A DNA stretch of 64,000 nucleotides, from the NCBI GenBank assembly GCA_027627705.1, contig CP091242.1:1694905-1758904 (forward strand), in the 5' to 3' direction. The position numbers and the translations under genes were made by a program. The DNA comes from Hyphomonadaceae bacterium BL14 (GTDB lineage: Bacteria; Pseudomonadota; Alphaproteobacteria; Caulobacterales; Maricaulaceae). Below the pieces are notes generated by a model. It did no database searches, was not told where the DNA came from, and worked only from the letters and a program-made list of their open reading frames with translations. Shown piece after piece: positions 18,881 to 28,624 of this stretch. Position 1 is the first letter of the stretch; every line of letters begins with the position of its first letter.

Positions 18881-19699
18881 CTAAACCCTCACCACTCCAT
18901 CCAGATAGCGCTTGGCCGTCCCCGTCAGCGTGACGCGGCCATTGTCACCCAGGGTCATCTCCAGCGCGCCGGGGCGGGGGCCGATCTGGCGGGCCGTGAG
19001 GGTGGTGCGGCCCAGGCGCTGTGCCCAGTAGGGGGCGAGGGTGGCGTGGGCCGAGCCGGTGACGGGGTCTTCGTCGACGCCGCTGGCGGGGGCAAAGAAG
19101 CGTGAGACCACGTCGGCACTGGTGCCTGGCGCGGTGGCGATGACATTGAGGCCGGCGGTTTTGAGCGCGCTGATATCGGGGCGAAGGCCCGCCACGGTCG
19201 CTTCATCTGAAAAGACCAGCATCTGATAGCGCGCGCCATGGACGCGCTCGATGTCGAAGGCGGCTTGCGGCGCGCCGGCGCCCAGGGCGGCGACCGCCCC
19301 GGCCGCCGGGTCGGCGGGCTTGAAACCGATCACCGGCAAATCCATGGCGTAGCGGTCCGGGCCCGCGCGGGTGACGCTCAATATGCCGGACCGGGTTTCG
19401 AAGCGCGCGATGTCGCCCCCCACATGGCCCTCTTCAAACAGCCAGACGGCGCTGGCCATGGTGGCGTGGCCGCACAGATCCACCTCCACGCCCGGCGTGA
19501 ACCAGCGCAGGCGCCAGAGGTCCGCCTCGCCGGAGGCCTCCAGAAAGGCCGTCTCGGACAGATTATTGGACGAGGCGATGCCGAGCCGGTCCGCATCGCT
19601 CAAAGGCGCGGTCAGCACCATCACGCCGGCCGGATTGCCGGTATGGGGCGCGTCGCCGTCGGGGAAGGCGTGCAGTTCTGCGTATGGCAGGGCGATCAT
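18881..19699 (-). CDS. PhzF family isomerase-like protein
   Basis: This 272-residue protein has the diaminopimelate-epimerase fold of PhzF relatives. Visible motifs are GNPAGVMVL, NNLSETAFL with the catalytic glutamate, LCGHATMASA, and the C-terminal VDEDPVTGSAHATLAPYWA. The start at 19699 was chosen because it overlaps the thioredoxin gene's stop by 4 nt and gives the family N terminus IALPYAELHAF. Most single PhzF-like genes are not tied to phenazines; the substrate is unknown. Confidence 0.9.
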   Translation of the reverse strand: MIALPYAELHAFPDGDAPHTGNPAGVMVLTAPLSDADRLGIASSNNLSETAFLEASGEADLWRLRWFTPGVEVDLCGHATMASAVWLFEEGHVGGDIARFETRSGILSVTRAGPDRYAMDLPVIGFKPADPAAGAVAALGAGAPQAAFDIERVHGARYQMLVFSDEATVAGLRPDISALKTAGLNVIATAPGTSADVVSRFFAPASGVDEDPVTGSAHATLAPYWAQRLGRTTLTARQIGPRPGALEMTLGDNGRVTLTGTAKRYLDGVVRV

Positions 19700-20265
19700 G
19701 CGCCACCTGAGCCTGTGTCCACCCGGCCGGCGTCTGCGGGCACGGGCACGGTGATCAGGGCGGCGAGCCAGTCGGCCACTTCCTGCGGGCGGCGGTCGCG
19801 GGCGGTGCGCCATTCGGCGGCGCTGGCGCGGTTGACCACCTCACCATCCGCGGTCACCGCCACGACGGTGGGATAACCGGTCAGCCCCTCATCATAGCCG
19901 AAGCGGGCGATGGCACCGGCATTGGTCTGGCCGGTGCGTTCAGCGTCGATCTTCACCACCACGAAATGGGCATCAATGAACTCGGCCATTGCCGGAATGG
20001 TCAGCATGCCGCCGAAAATCCGGCAATCGGGGCACCAGTCGCCGCCGAAAATCGCCAGCACGCGCTTGTTCTGGCGCGCCGCGGTTTCGAACGCGGCGTC
20101 CAGCGCGGCCATGGCCGGCGGGGCGCTGGCGTAGGCATTGTCCGGGATCTCGAACGTGATCTCGTCAGAAAGGGCGGGGGTTTCGATGACGCGGTCTCCG
20201 GTATCGCCGCCGCAAGCGGCCAGGGTGAGGGTCAGGGCGAGCAAGGCGGGCACGGCAAGGCGCAT
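19696..20265 (-). CDS. Thioredoxin-fold lipoprotein
   Basis: The 189-residue product starts with a lipoprotein signal peptide (LTLTLAACGG) and carries a thioredoxin-like domain with the redox motif CPDC in FGGDWCPDCRIFGG, the following VVKIDAERTG, and the cis-proline segment GYPTVVAV. It is probably anchored on the periplasmic side and may reduce or oxidise envelope disulfides. It is translationally coupled to the downstream PhzF-like gene. Confidence 0.87.
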   Translation of the reverse strand: MRLAVPALLALTLTLAACGGDTGDRVIETPALSDEITFEIPDNAYASAPPAMAALDAAFETAARQNKRVLAIFGGDWCPDCRIFGGMLTIPAMAEFIDAHFVVVKIDAERTGQTNAGAIARFGYDEGLTGYPTVVAVTADGEVVNRASAAEWRTARDRRPQEVADWLAALITVPVPADAGRVDTGSGGA

Positions 20266-20667
20266 GGCGCGGTCTCCGGGAAACGGCCGCAGCGCGGCCT
20301 GGTCATCCCGTTTCACCTAACTGTGCGCCGCACCATAACAAGGCGAGCCGACCTCACCCGCAATTTAGCAAAACTCAATTATCGCCCTTCCTGAAGCAAC
20401 TGGACCGGGTTTGCCGGATTAGGGTTAACCCGGGCTTGTCAGCCCTCCCTCCTCTTGAGGGGAGGGTTGGGGTGGGGTATGCGGCGGTGCGGGGTGGCGT
20501 CAGGGTTCTGAAGTGGCGCGCCCCCCACCCCGGCCCTCCCCCGGTGGGGGAGGGAGAGCGGACAGTGCCGTCTTCACCCGGACCCGGTCCCAATTCGATT
20601 GCCCTGCCCTCAAGGGGAGGGAAAAAGGGCTCAACGCTCAAATGCGATAGCCCTCCCCTGTAGACCC
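20266..20667. other. Intergenic region with G/C-rich inverted repeats
   Basis: About 400 bases without a convincing gene. Positions 20436-20660 contain blocks such as TTGAGGGGAGGGTTGGGGTG and CCCCACCCCGGCCCTCCCCC with complementary CCCTCC/GGAGGG arms, a type of intergenic palindrome common in GC-rich alphaproteobacteria. The part 20300-20400 is less GC-rich and probably holds the thioredoxin gene promoter. Confidence 0.5.
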
Positions 20668-21960
20668 CTATAGCGCCGCATCGCTCTGCCCCGGATCGGC
20701 CTTCAGGCGCAGGCGGGTGATCTGGTTACGCTTGCGTTCGAGGATTTCAAACTGCACGCCGTGGAAGCGGAAAACCTGACCGGTTTCGGGGATGGTCTGG
20801 GCTTCGTGGATCACCAGACCGGCGATGGTCACCGCTTCCTCATTGGGCAGATCCCAGTCCAGCGCCCGGTTCACATCGCGGATCGGGGTCGCCCCGTCGA
20901 CCAGCACGAAACCGTCCGCCGTACGGGCCACGCCCGCCGGCGTGACGTCGTGCTCGTCCTGGATCTCGCCGACAATCTCTTCAAGAATATCCTCCAGCGT
21001 CACCACGCCCATCAGGGCACCATACTCGTCCACCACAAGAGCGAAATGCTCGCGCTTGGAGCGGAAGGCCGACAGCTGGTCCTGCACCGGCGTGGTCTCG
21101 GGCACGAACCAGGCCTCGCGCATGATGGCCTGGATGTCGAGGCCTTCGGGATCGCCGCCCGCCTGGCGCAGGGCGCGGGCCAGATCGCGCACATGCAGCA
21201 CACCGACGATATTCTCGGTATCGCCCTGATAGAGCGGCAACCGGGTGTGCGGGCTGTGCAGCGCCATCTCCACGATGAGATTATTGGGCGCATCGAAATC
21301 GAGCATGATCAAATTCTTGCGGTGGACCATGATGTCCACGACGCTCAGATCGCCCAGATCCAGCACGCCGCCGAGCATGTCGCGGTCCGATTTCACCAGC
21401 GAGGCTTCCTGGTGGTGCAGATCGATCTGGCCGCGAATTTCCTCGCGCGCCGACAGCACGGGTCCCTCCACCCGCGCGCCCAGGAGGCGCAGCGTGGTGC
21501 GCACCACCGCCTGCACCGCCGCCACGATCGGGGCGAATACGATCACGAAGATGCGCAGCGGCAACGACACGATCAGGGCCAGCCGGTCCGGGTTGGACAG
21601 GGCGTAGGTCTTGGGCAGCACTTCGGAGAAGATCAGCACCAGCAGCGTCATCACCAGTGTCGCCACCGGCACCCCGGCGTCGCCGAACATGGCCAGGAAA
21701 ACGGCCGCGGCGATGGACGAGGCCAGGATATTGACCAGGTTATTGCCCAGAAGGATCGCGCCGATCAGGCTTTCGCGGTCGGCGATGAGCCTGTTGACGC
21801 GCGCGGCGCGGTGATCCTTTTCCTTCTCCAGGGTGAGCATGCGCGCCCGCGAGGTGGCCGTCAGCGCCGTCTCCGAGCCTGAAAAGAAGGCCGAGCACGC
21901 CAGCAGGAAGAGGATGACAAGCCCCGCCCAGATCATCCAGGGTTCCAGTGCGATCGTCAC
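20668..21960 (-). CDS. CNNM/CorC-HlyC family transporter
   Basis: The 430-residue protein has a DUF21 membrane domain (residues 1-190; SAFFSGSETALTATS and LIFSEVLPKTYAL), a CBS pair (about 205-325; IMVHRKNLIMLDFD, LVVDEYGALMGVVTLEDILEEIVG) and a CorC_HlyC C-terminal domain. Relatives are linked to Mg2+ or Co2+ efflux. It overlaps aroB by 4 nt, an arrangement seen in other alphaproteobacteria. Confidence 0.92.
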   Translation of the reverse strand: MTIALEPWMIWAGLVILFLLACSAFFSGSETALTATSRARMLTLEKEKDHRAARVNRLIADRESLIGAILLGNNLVNILASSIAAAVFLAMFGDAGVPVATLVMTLLVLIFSEVLPKTYALSNPDRLALIVSLPLRIFVIVFAPIVAAVQAVVRTTLRLLGARVEGPVLSAREEIRGQIDLHHQEASLVKSDRDMLGGVLDLGDLSVVDIMVHRKNLIMLDFDAPNNLIVEMALHSPHTRLPLYQGDTENIVGVLHVRDLARALRQAGGDPEGLDIQAIMREAWFVPETTPVQDQLSAFRSKREHFALVVDEYGALMGVVTLEDILEEIVGEIQDEHDVTPAGVARTADGFVLVDGATPIRDVNRALDWDLPNEEAVTIAGLVIHEAQTIPETGQVFRFHGVQFEILERKRNQITRLRLKADPGQSDAAL

Positions 21961-23060
21961 CGTTCAATCTCCTCTTGAAGGAAGCGCTCCAGATCAGCCC
22001 GGTCCGCGCCGGGCCAGATATACGCATCACCCAGAGCGCGTGCGAGCACGAGCGTAATGGCGCCGCCGGTGTTTTTCTTGTCCGATCCCATGCGCGCCAC
22101 CAGCCGGGCCGCAGCGAACGGCCCGCCAGGCAGCTGCGCGATGCGCGCGGGCAGGCCGGCGGCAAGGATATGGGCCTCAGCGCGATCGGCATCGGCCTGC
22201 GGGCATACGCCCAGACGCACCGAATAGCGCATTGCCAGGACCAGGCCCGCGGCCACCGCCTCGCCATGGATCAGCGCGCCCCTGGCCGCTTCCGCCTCGA
22301 AGGCGTGAGCGAAGGTGTGGCCCAGATTGAGCAAGGCGCGCGCGCCGCGCTCATGCTCGTCGCCCGCGACGATGCGCGCCTTGAAGGCGACGGCGCCAGC
22401 GATGGCCTGTGTCAGGGATTCGCCGTGCAGGGCTTTGGGGCCCAGCGCCTCCAGACGCTCGAACAGCGGCCGGTCGGCAATCATCCCGGCCTTGACGATC
22501 TCGGCATAGCCCGCGCGCCTTTCGCGCTCCGGCAGGGTCGTGAGAAAGCCGGTATCGGCAATCACCAGAGCAGGCTGATGAAAGGTGCCAGCGAGATTCT
22601 TGCCCTGGCGCGTATTGATGCCGGTCTTGCCACCCACCGAGCTATCCACCTGGGCCAGCAGGGTGGTGGGAATTTGCACGAAGGGGCAGCCGCGCTTCAT
22701 GATCGAGGCGGCAAACCCGGCCAGATCGCCCACCGTGCCGCCGCCAAAGGCGATCAGCGCCTCGCCGCGCTCCATGCCCTGATCGAGCATCCAGTCGACC
22801 AGCGATTCCAGCCCGGCCCAGCTCTTGGTGCCCTCGCCGCCATCAAGGGCATGGACAACAGGCACAAGGCCGGCCCCCGCCAGGACGCCCTCCAGCCGGC
22901 CGGCATGCCCGGCCAGCGCGCTGCGGTCAGCGGCGATCAGGGCGCGTCCGCGCGGGCAAAGTTCTGCCAGCCGGGCCGCGCCCGCTTCCAGCGCGCTGTC
23001 GCCGATCAGCACGTCATAGCTGCGCGCACCCAGCGCCACGGTGACGGTGAGGCAGGTCAT
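21957..23060 (-). CDS. aroB: 3-dehydroquinate synthase
   Basis: AroB cyclises DAHP to 3-dehydroquinate in the shikimate pathway, using NAD+ and a divalent metal. The 367-residue length fits. Motifs include DGGEGTKSW, FGGGTVGDLAGFAAS, KTGINTRQGKNLAGTFHQP and the metal-site histidines in LNLGHTFAHAFE and GEAVAAGL. It overlaps aroK upstream and the CorC-type gene downstream by 4 nt each, forming one transcript aroK-aroB-corC. Confidence 0.97.
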   Translation of the reverse strand: MTCLTVTVALGARSYDVLIGDSALEAGAARLAELCPRGRALIAADRSALAGHAGRLEGVLAGAGLVPVVHALDGGEGTKSWAGLESLVDWMLDQGMERGEALIAFGGGTVGDLAGFAASIMKRGCPFVQIPTTLLAQVDSSVGGKTGINTRQGKNLAGTFHQPALVIADTGFLTTLPERERRAGYAEIVKAGMIADRPLFERLEALGPKALHGESLTQAIAGAVAFKARIVAGDEHERGARALLNLGHTFAHAFEAEAARGALIHGEAVAAGLVLAMRYSVRLGVCPQADADRAEAHILAAGLPARIAQLPGGPFAAARLVARMGSDKKNTGGAITLVLARALGDAYIWPGADRADLERFLQEEIER

Positions 23061-23617
23061 GAGCCCGCCGTCTCCATCCAGCCCTGCAGCGCGTCAACCA
23101 CGCGCTGGGTGGTGGCATCATGGGAGCCGGATGCGCTGTCCACGATGATGTCCGCCTCGCCATAGGCCGGCGCGCGCGCTTCGATCAGGCGGGCCATCAC
23201 CTCGCGCGGGTCTTCGGTTTCCAGCAGCGGCCGGGCACCGGGCCGGCGCCCGACACGCTCCATCAGGGTATCGAGATCGGCGCGCAGCCAGATTGAGACG
23301 GCTGTGGCTTTCACCACGTCGCGCACCGGTGCCTGCACGAACGCCCCGCCGCCCAGCGCCAGCACCATGGGTCTGGGCGATTCGAGGATGCGGCTGATCA
23401 CCCGGCGCTCGCCATCGCGGAACGCCTCTTCGCCGAAATCGGCGAAAATCTCAGGGATGGCACGGCCTGCCGAGCGCTCGATCTCTTCATCGGCGTCCAC
23501 GAAGGGGCGGTTGAGGCGCGCAGCCAGCCGGCGTCCGACCGTGGTCTTGCCCACGCCCATCAGTCCGACCAGCACGACGGGGCGCGTAAGGTCGCGCAAG
23601 GGATCGGCCTGGGTCAT
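23057..23617 (-). CDS. aroK: Shikimate kinase
   Basis: AroK phosphorylates shikimate with ATP. The 186-residue protein has the Walker A motif GLMGVGKTTVG, the substrate-binding DADEEIER, and the GGGAFV motif. The start is MTQADPLRDLTRP; the open frame continues upstream but into Arg/Pro-rich antisense of another gene. It heads the aroK-aroB-corC operon. Confidence 0.96.
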   Translation of the reverse strand: MTQADPLRDLTRPVVLVGLMGVGKTTVGRRLAARLNRPFVDADEEIERSAGRAIPEIFADFGEEAFRDGERRVISRILESPRPMVLALGGGAFVQAPVRDVVKATAVSIWLRADLDTLMERVGRRPGARPLLETEDPREVMARLIEARAPAYGEADIIVDSASGSHDATTQRVVDALQGWMETAGS

Positions 23618-23732
23618 GGAGTGTCTATACGCCAGCGCAGGCCGGCGCCGCAATCGCTGTACCTGTCTGGAAAACGCCCCAATCTCCTGCTTTATTGAGA
23701 CTTGTACGATTTCGCGATGGAGGCGGCGCGTT

Positions 23733-23873
23733 ATGAAGGGTTTTCTGGTGGGTCTTGCGGCGGTGGTGCTGATCGCGGGGGGCGGGTTCATGGCCCTTCT
23801 GGTGATCGCTGAATCCGGCGCGCCGGAACCTGGCGAAATCCGCACCGATGTCAGCGACGCGCTGGGGCTCTGA
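23733..23873 (+). CDS. Small single-pass membrane protein (46 aa)
   Basis: The product begins MKGFLVGLAAVVLIAGGGF, a hydrophobic helix of about 22 residues, and ends with the soluble tail SGAPEPGEIRTDVSDALGL. It starts 1 nt before the next gene after its stop (TGACATG), so it is probably co-transcribed with the 555-residue exported protein. Function unknown. Confidence 0.6.
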   Translation: MKGFLVGLAAVVLIAGGGFMALLVIAESGAPEPGEIRTDVSDALGL

Positions 23874-23874
23874 C

Positions 23875-25542
23875 ATGAGCTTGAAGGGTGTTGCGCCTGT
23901 CCTGACCTGTGCGATGGCCCTGACGCTGGCCGCGCCTGCCGCCCTGTCCCAGCAGGACCGCCCGCCCATCGAGGTGAGCCAGCTGTCGGTGGCCGATCCG
24001 TTCGAGATCGGCGCGCCGGGCGGCACGCTGGAAGACGATGTGTGGTCATCGGGTGATGCGCGCGCGCTGCGCGCCATTCTCGACGTGCTGCCCGAAAGCG
24101 GCGGGCCGGGCTGGCGGTCGCCGGCAGCGGCGCGTCTGGCCCTGCGCGCGCTGCTGAGCGCCGGGACGCCGCCTGAAGGCGCGCGCGGTGATTCCGAGCT
24201 GGCGGCGCGGCGCGCCGGACGGGCGCTGGCAGCGGGCCGGGCCGAACCGGTTTACACCTTGCTCTCGCGCACGCCGCGCACGAACGAATCGGCGGCTTTG
24301 TCGCGCCTCTATGCCGAGACCGCCTTTGCACTGGGGCGGCGGGACGAGGCATGCCGCATCGCCGACACGCTGCAGAACGGGCGCGAGACCGCCTACTGGC
24401 TGCGCGTGCGCGCAGCGTGCCAGGCCTTCGCCGGACAGATTGCCGCAGCGGAGCTGAGCGCCGAACTCGCCCGCGGGCAGGCCGCCAACCCGGCCTTCGA
24501 GATTCTCTTCGATGCGCTGGCGCTGGGCCGCGGCCTGCCGGACAATGCGGCGCCCATGAGCGGGGTTCAGCTGGCGATCGCCGAGCATCTGGCACCCGAC
24601 ACCCGCATCATCCCCGGCGAGGCGGCACCGCGCTGGCTCAAGCGTGCCGCCGAACGCACGGGCGAGATCGTCGCCCTGCCTGCAGATCTGGGCGAGGCGC
24701 TGGAGGCGGCTGAAGGCATGGAGGGGCCGCTGCGCGCCGCGGCGCTGGGCGCGCTGATCCAGCAGGATATTGACCGCGAGATTGCGGCCGAGGCGCTGGC
24801 CATTGCGCTGGCTGATGCGGCGCGTGACCGGAGCTTTGTGGAGACCGCCAGCGCTTATGGCATGGAGGTCAGTGACCTGCCCATTACCGGCGACACGCTG
24901 GCCCATGGCGCGCGCTTCGTGCTGGCCGCGCTTGCTGCCGACGACATCATCGCTGCCAATGCCTGGCGTGAGGCGCTGATGAGCGGACCGCCGCGGCCCG
25001 CCCCGCTGGCGCAGGACGCCTTCCGGCTCGATTTCGACAAGCCGCCGGGCCGGGCCTTCCCGGAGGAAATCGACACCGACGCCCCGGCCCGCGCCAATCC
25101 GGAGCCGGAAATCGACTGGACCCCGCCCCCGCCGCGCGTGCTGGTGGCGGTGGATTTCGCGCGCGCTGTGGCCACGGGGCAAATCACGGGTCCGGGGTTT
25201 GATGCGCTGCTGGCAGCGCGCATGGAGACACCGAGCCCGGCGCGCCTGTGCCAGGCCGCTGCCCTGATCGCACTGGGCGCAGATGATGGCGGCACCATCC
25301 GTACCGCGATGACCGGGCTGGTGCGTGATCCTGACGCGCCGGCGCCGCTGATCGTACCGGCATTGCTGGCAGCAGTCGCGGGTGCCAAGGGCGAGACCCA
25401 GCTGCACGCGGCGCGCCTGATCGAGCAAGGCGGGCGTGATCCTGAAGCCTGCGCCGGCGCAGCGCTGGCGCTGGACCGGGCAGGCCTGCGCCTGGAGGCA
25501 TTGCGCTTCGTGCTGGAACTGATCCTGGACGAGGCGGCGTGA
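23875..25542 (+). CDS. Exported hypothetical protein upstream of xerD
   Basis: The 555-residue product has a signal peptide (LTCAMALTLAAPAALSQQ), then an all-alpha Ala/Leu/Arg-rich body with repeated helical units suggesting a TPR- or armadillo-like solenoid. It contains a proline-rich break near residue 415 (IDWTPPPPRVL). Catalytic motifs are not visible. Its stop overlaps the xerD GTG start by 4 nt, a conserved type of linkage in this bacterial group. No family recognised. Confidence 0.75.
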   Translation: MSLKGVAPVLTCAMALTLAAPAALSQQDRPPIEVSQLSVADPFEIGAPGGTLEDDVWSSGDARALRAILDVLPESGGPGWRSPAAARLALRALLSAGTPPEGARGDSELAARRAGRALAAGRAEPVYTLLSRTPRTNESAALSRLYAETAFALGRRDEACRIADTLQNGRETAYWLRVRAACQAFAGQIAAAELSAELARGQAANPAFEILFDALALGRGLPDNAAPMSGVQLAIAEHLAPDTRIIPGEAAPRWLKRAAERTGEIVALPADLGEALEAAEGMEGPLRAAALGALIQQDIDREIAAEALAIALADAARDRSFVETASAYGMEVSDLPITGDTLAHGARFVLAALAADDIIAANAWREALMSGPPRPAPLAQDAFRLDFDKPPGRAFPEEIDTDAPARANPEPEIDWTPPPPRVLVAVDFARAVATGQITGPGFDALLAARMETPSPARLCQAAALIALGADDGGTIRTAMTGLVRDPDAPAPLIVPALLAAVAGAKGETQLHAARLIEQGGRDPEACAGAALALDRAGLRLEALRFVLELILDEAA

Positions 25543-26468
25543 GCGGGCGCTCGATCGCGCTGTTTCTCGACATGATGGCCGCCGAACGCGGCGCGGCACG
25601 CAACACGCTGGACGCCTATCGCCGCGATCTTGATGACGCCGCCGCACGCCTGTCCGCCCGCGGCGCGGCGCTGGAGACAGCGTCCACGCCGGATCTGGAA
25701 ACCCTGCTGGCGGGCATCGCCGCGGACGGGCTGGCCCCGGCGACGGCTGCGCGGCGCCTGTCGGCCCTCAAGCGCTATTACCGTTTCCTGCTGAAAGAAG
25801 GCCTGCGCGCGGATGATCCCGCCTCGGGCCTGTCCGGTCCCAAACTGCCGCGCCCCTTGCCCAAAGTGCTCAGCGAGGCCGATGTCGAAGCGCTGTTTGA
25901 CGCCGCAGAGACCCTGCCCGGCGCCAATGGCGTGCGGGCGCGGGCGTTATTGGAGCTGCTCTATGCCGGGGGCTTGCGCGTCACCGAGCTGGTGGGCCTG
26001 CCGCTGGCGGCGTTTGCCCGCGCCGAGCGCTGCGTGATCATCACCGGCAAGGGCGGGCGCGAGCGCCTGGTCCCGCTGACCGATGCGGCGCTGGAGGCGG
26101 TCGCCGCCTACAAGGGGGTGCGCGCCGAGCACCTGCCCGGCAAGGCCGCACCCACGCGGGCGAAGGCCGAGCGTCACCTTTTCCCGTCAGGCACCGGTGC
26201 GGCCGGGCATCTGACCCGCGAACGCTTCGCCCAGGTGCTCAAGGAGATCGCGCTGGGCGCCGGGCTCGATCCCGAGCGCGTCAGCCCCCACGTGCTGCGC
26301 CACGCCTTCGCCACGCACCTCTTGGCCCATGGCGCGGATTTGCGCAGCGTGCAGCTCCTGCTGGGCCACGCCGACGTGTCCACCACGCAGATTTACACCC
26401 ATGTGCTGGAGGAGCGGCTGACGCGCCTCATCCACGACGCGCATCCGCTGGCGCGCAAGGCCGAGTAA
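25539..26468 (+). CDS. xerD: Tyrosine recombinase XerD
   Basis: XerD, with XerC, resolves chromosome dimers at dif. The 309-residue protein has an N-terminal SAM-like domain (about 1-85) and a catalytic domain with LLYAGGLRVTELVGL (first Arg), GKGGRERLVPL (Lys), HVLRHAFATHLL (HxxR), LLGHADVSTTQIYTHV (His and nucleophile Tyr). The GTG start overlaps the previous stop. XerD rather than XerC is inferred from the linkage to accA and aroK. Confidence 0.9.
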   Translation: MSGRSIALFLDMMAAERGAARNTLDAYRRDLDDAAARLSARGAALETASTPDLETLLAGIAADGLAPATAARRLSALKRYYRFLLKEGLRADDPASGLSGPKLPRPLPKVLSEADVEALFDAAETLPGANGVRARALLELLYAGGLRVTELVGLPLAAFARAERCVIITGKGGRERLVPLTDAALEAVAAYKGVRAEHLPGKAAPTRAKAERHLFPSGTGAAGHLTRERFAQVLKEIALGAGLDPERVSPHVLRHAFATHLLAHGADLRSVQLLLGHADVSTTQIYTHVLEERLTRLIHDAHPLARKAE

Positions 26469-26575
26469 GGCGCGCCCGGCCCCCTCAACGCCCGCCGCGT
26501 GCAGCGATTGCGCCTGGCGCAAGCGGGCTATAGTTTGCACGCACTTATCTGTTTCAGCGCTTTCCAGGACGGCTC

Positions 26576-27556
26576 ATGTCTGACCCGACCCGCACCTATC
26601 TCGACTTCGAACGCCCCATCGCCGAGCTCGACGCCAAGATCGAGGAGCTGCAGGGCGTATTGTCGCGCAGCGGCGCCGATGCGCCCGACGCCGCCGAGGA
26701 AGTCGCCAAGCTGCGCCAGAAGTCGGCCGAGCAGCTGAAAACCCTGTATTCAAAGCTGGATGCGTGGCGCAAGACCCAGGTCGCACGCCATCCCGAGCGC
26801 CCGCACCTGGGCGATTATCTCGACGCGCTGGTCAGTGATTTTGAAGAGCTCAGCGGCGACCGGCGCTTTGGCGAGGACTGCGCCATTATCGGTGGTACGG
26901 GCCGCTTCAAGGGTCGTCCGGCGGTCATCATGGGTCATGAGAAGGGCCACGACACCCAGACCCGCATCAAGCATAATTTCGGCATGGCGCGGCCCGAAGG
27001 CTATCGCAAGGCGATCCGCCTGATGGATCTGGCCGAGCGCTATGGCCTGCCGGTGATCACGCTGGTGGACACGGCCGGTGCCTATCCCGGCGTGGGCGCC
27101 GAAGAGCGCGGCCAGTCCGAAGCCATCGCGCGCTCCACCGAGCGCTGCCTGACGCTGGGCACGCCGCTGGTCTCGGTCATCACGGGTGAAGGCGGATCGG
27201 GCGGCGCGGTGGCGCTGGCCTCGGCCAATACCGTAATCATGCTGGAGCATTCGATCTATTCGGTGATCTCGCCCGAAGGCTGCGCCTCGATCCTGTGGCG
27301 CGACGGCACCAAGGCGCGCGATGCCGCCATGGCAATGAAGATCACCGCCCAGGACCTGATCGAGCTGAAAATCATCGATTCCATCATCCCCGAACCGCTG
27401 GGCGGTGCCCATCGCGACCGGGCCGGGACGATTGCGCGCGTCGGCGACGCCATCGAGGCGGCGCTGTCCAATCTGGATGGCCTCGACCCGGCTGAGATTC
27501 GCAAGCGCCGCCGCGAGCGCTTCCTGGCCATTGGCCGCACGCTGGGTGAGGCGTAA
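26576..27556 (+). CDS. accA: Acetyl-CoA carboxylase carboxyltransferase subunit alpha
   Basis: AccA with AccD transfers the carboxyl group from biotin-BCCP to acetyl-CoA in fatty-acid synthesis. The 326-residue length and motifs [32 protein letters not shown], and [12 protein letters not shown] are typical. It follows xerD by 107 nt, so it may have its own promoter. Confidence 0.97.
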   Translation: MSDPTRTYLDFERPIAELDAKIEELQGVLSRSGADAPDAAEEVAKLRQKSAEQLKTLYSKLDAWRKTQVARHPERPHLGDYLDALVSDFEELSGDRRFGEDCAIIGGTGRFKGRPAVIMGHEKGHDTQTRIKHNFGMARPEGYRKAIRLMDLAERYGLPVITLVDTAGAYPGVGAEERGQSEAIARSTERCLTLGTPLVSVITGEGGSGGAVALASANTVIMLEHSIYSVISPEGCASILWRDGTKARDAAMAMKITAQDLIELKIIDSIIPEPLGGAHRDRAGTIARVGDAIEAALSNLDGLDPAEIRKRRRERFLAIGRTLGEA

Positions 27557-27572
27557 AGCCTAGACCAGCCCC

Positions 27573-28229
27573 CTAAACCAGCCCGCCGCGCCCGGTCTTC
27601 TTCCAGTCGGCCAGAAACGCCTCCAGCCCGGCATCGGTGAGCGGGTGGCGGATCAGGGCGTCGAAGACTTTGGGCGGGATGGTCACCACATCGCAGCCGA
27701 TGCGCGCGGCCGATTCCACATGGGCGGGCGAGCGCAGGCTCGCCGCCAGCACTTCGGTCTCGTAGCCGAACTGGTCATAGACCTCACGAATGCCCATCAG
27801 GAGGTCGAGCCCGTCCCCGCCCATATCCTCCACCCGGCCCACGAAGGGCGAGATATAGCTGGCGCCCGCCTTGGCCGCGAGCAGGGCCTGATTGATGGAA
27901 AAGCAGAGCGTGACATTGGTCTGCACGCCCTCGCCCGCGAAGATGTGACAGGCTTTCAGGCCGTCCACGGTGAGCGGCAGCTTGACCACCACATTGGGCG
28001 CGATGGCCGCCAGCTTGCGCCCCTCGGCCAACATGCCCTCAAAGTCGGTGGCCACCACTTCGGCGCTGACCGGCCCGTCCACCACGTCGCAGATCTCGGC
28101 GATGCGCCCGAAAATCTCCGCGCCCGAGGCCGCGATCAGGGACGGGTTGGTCGTCACCCCGTCCACCAGGCCTGAATGGGCGCGCGCGCGGATCTCGTTG
28201 GTATCGGCGGTATCGAGAAAAATCTGCAT
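27573..28229 (-). CDS. fsa: Transaldolase-like fructose-6-phosphate aldolase (TalC type)
   Basis: The 218-residue protein belongs to the short transaldolase/FSA family. It begins [14 protein letters not shown], with the catalytic lysine in [13 protein letters not shown] and the segment [17 protein letters not shown]. Short proteins of this type may be true transaldolases of the pentose phosphate pathway or fructose-6-phosphate aldolases; sequence alone does not decide. The start at 28229 matches the family length exactly. Confidence 0.88.
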   Translation of the reverse strand: MQIFLDTADTNEIRARAHSGLVDGVTTNPSLIAASGAEIFGRIAEICDVVDGPVSAEVVATDFEGMLAEGRKLAAIAPNVVVKLPLTVDGLKACHIFAGEGVQTNVTLCFSINQALLAAKAGASYISPFVGRVEDMGGDGLDLLMGIREVYDQFGYETEVLAASLRSPAHVESAARIGCDVVTIPPKVFDALIRHPLTDAGLEAFLADWKKTGRGGLV

Positions 28230-28317
28230 GGCGGGCTCCATCGCGCGGGGGGCGTTACGAGCCCCGTCTTATCGGGAGAGCGTGACGATTTGGCAAATGG
28301 GGGGTGGCGGCTTGATC

Positions 28318-28360
28318 TTGGTCCCATCGACGAGTGGGGATATAATTACATCTAATTACA
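28318..28360 (+). promoter_or_regulatory. Promoter and candidate autoregulatory operator of the toxin-antitoxin pair
   Basis: TTGGTC and TATAAT are spaced by 17 nt (28318-28323 and 28341-28346). The direct repeat TAATTACA-TC-TAATTACA (28343-28360) overlaps the -10 box; its 10-bp period fits binding of ribbon-helix-helix dimers on one DNA face. RBS AAGGGAG follows. Autoregulation is inferred from the family. Confidence 0.5.
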
Positions 28361-28372
28361 AGGGAGCACATC

Positions 28373-28624
28373 ATGGCCAAGCCGGTCCCATCCGAACCGA
28401 TTACCGTGCGCACAGCCAAGGTCGCCGAGATCGATGCACTGGCCAGCGCCATGGACCGGTCGCGCAACTACATCGTCAATCAGGCCATCGACCAGTATCT
28501 GGAAGCCAATGTGTGGCAGATGGAATTGATCGCAGAGGGCATCGCCGCCGCTCGCGAAGGCAAAATTATTCCCGCTGAAGAGGCGTTCGCCCGGATCGAA
28601 GCCAAGCATGGTTGGTCCGATTGA
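28373..28624 (+). CDS. Ribbon-helix-helix antitoxin (CopG/ParD-like)
   Basis: This 83-residue protein has an N-terminal RHH domain (EPITVRTAKVAEIDALASAMDRSRNYIVNQAIDQYLE) and a C-terminal helical tail (GIAAAREGKIIPAEEAFARIEAK) of the sort that wraps the toxin. It overlaps the toxin gene by 4 nt. It would bind and neutralise the toxin and repress the operon. Confidence 0.87.
   Translation: MAKPVPSEPITVRTAKVAEIDALASAMDRSRNYIVNQAIDQYLEANVWQMELIAEGIAAAREGKIIPAEEAFARIEAKHGWSD

Noticed and set aside
20415..20432. GGGTTAACCC palindrome
   Set aside because: Only one TTAACC half site, with no partner 7 nt away.
23057..24595. Upstream extension of the aroK frame to 512 codons
   Set aside because: The extension is antisense to the exported hypothetical gene and Arg/Pro-rich; shikimate kinase begins at MTQADP.
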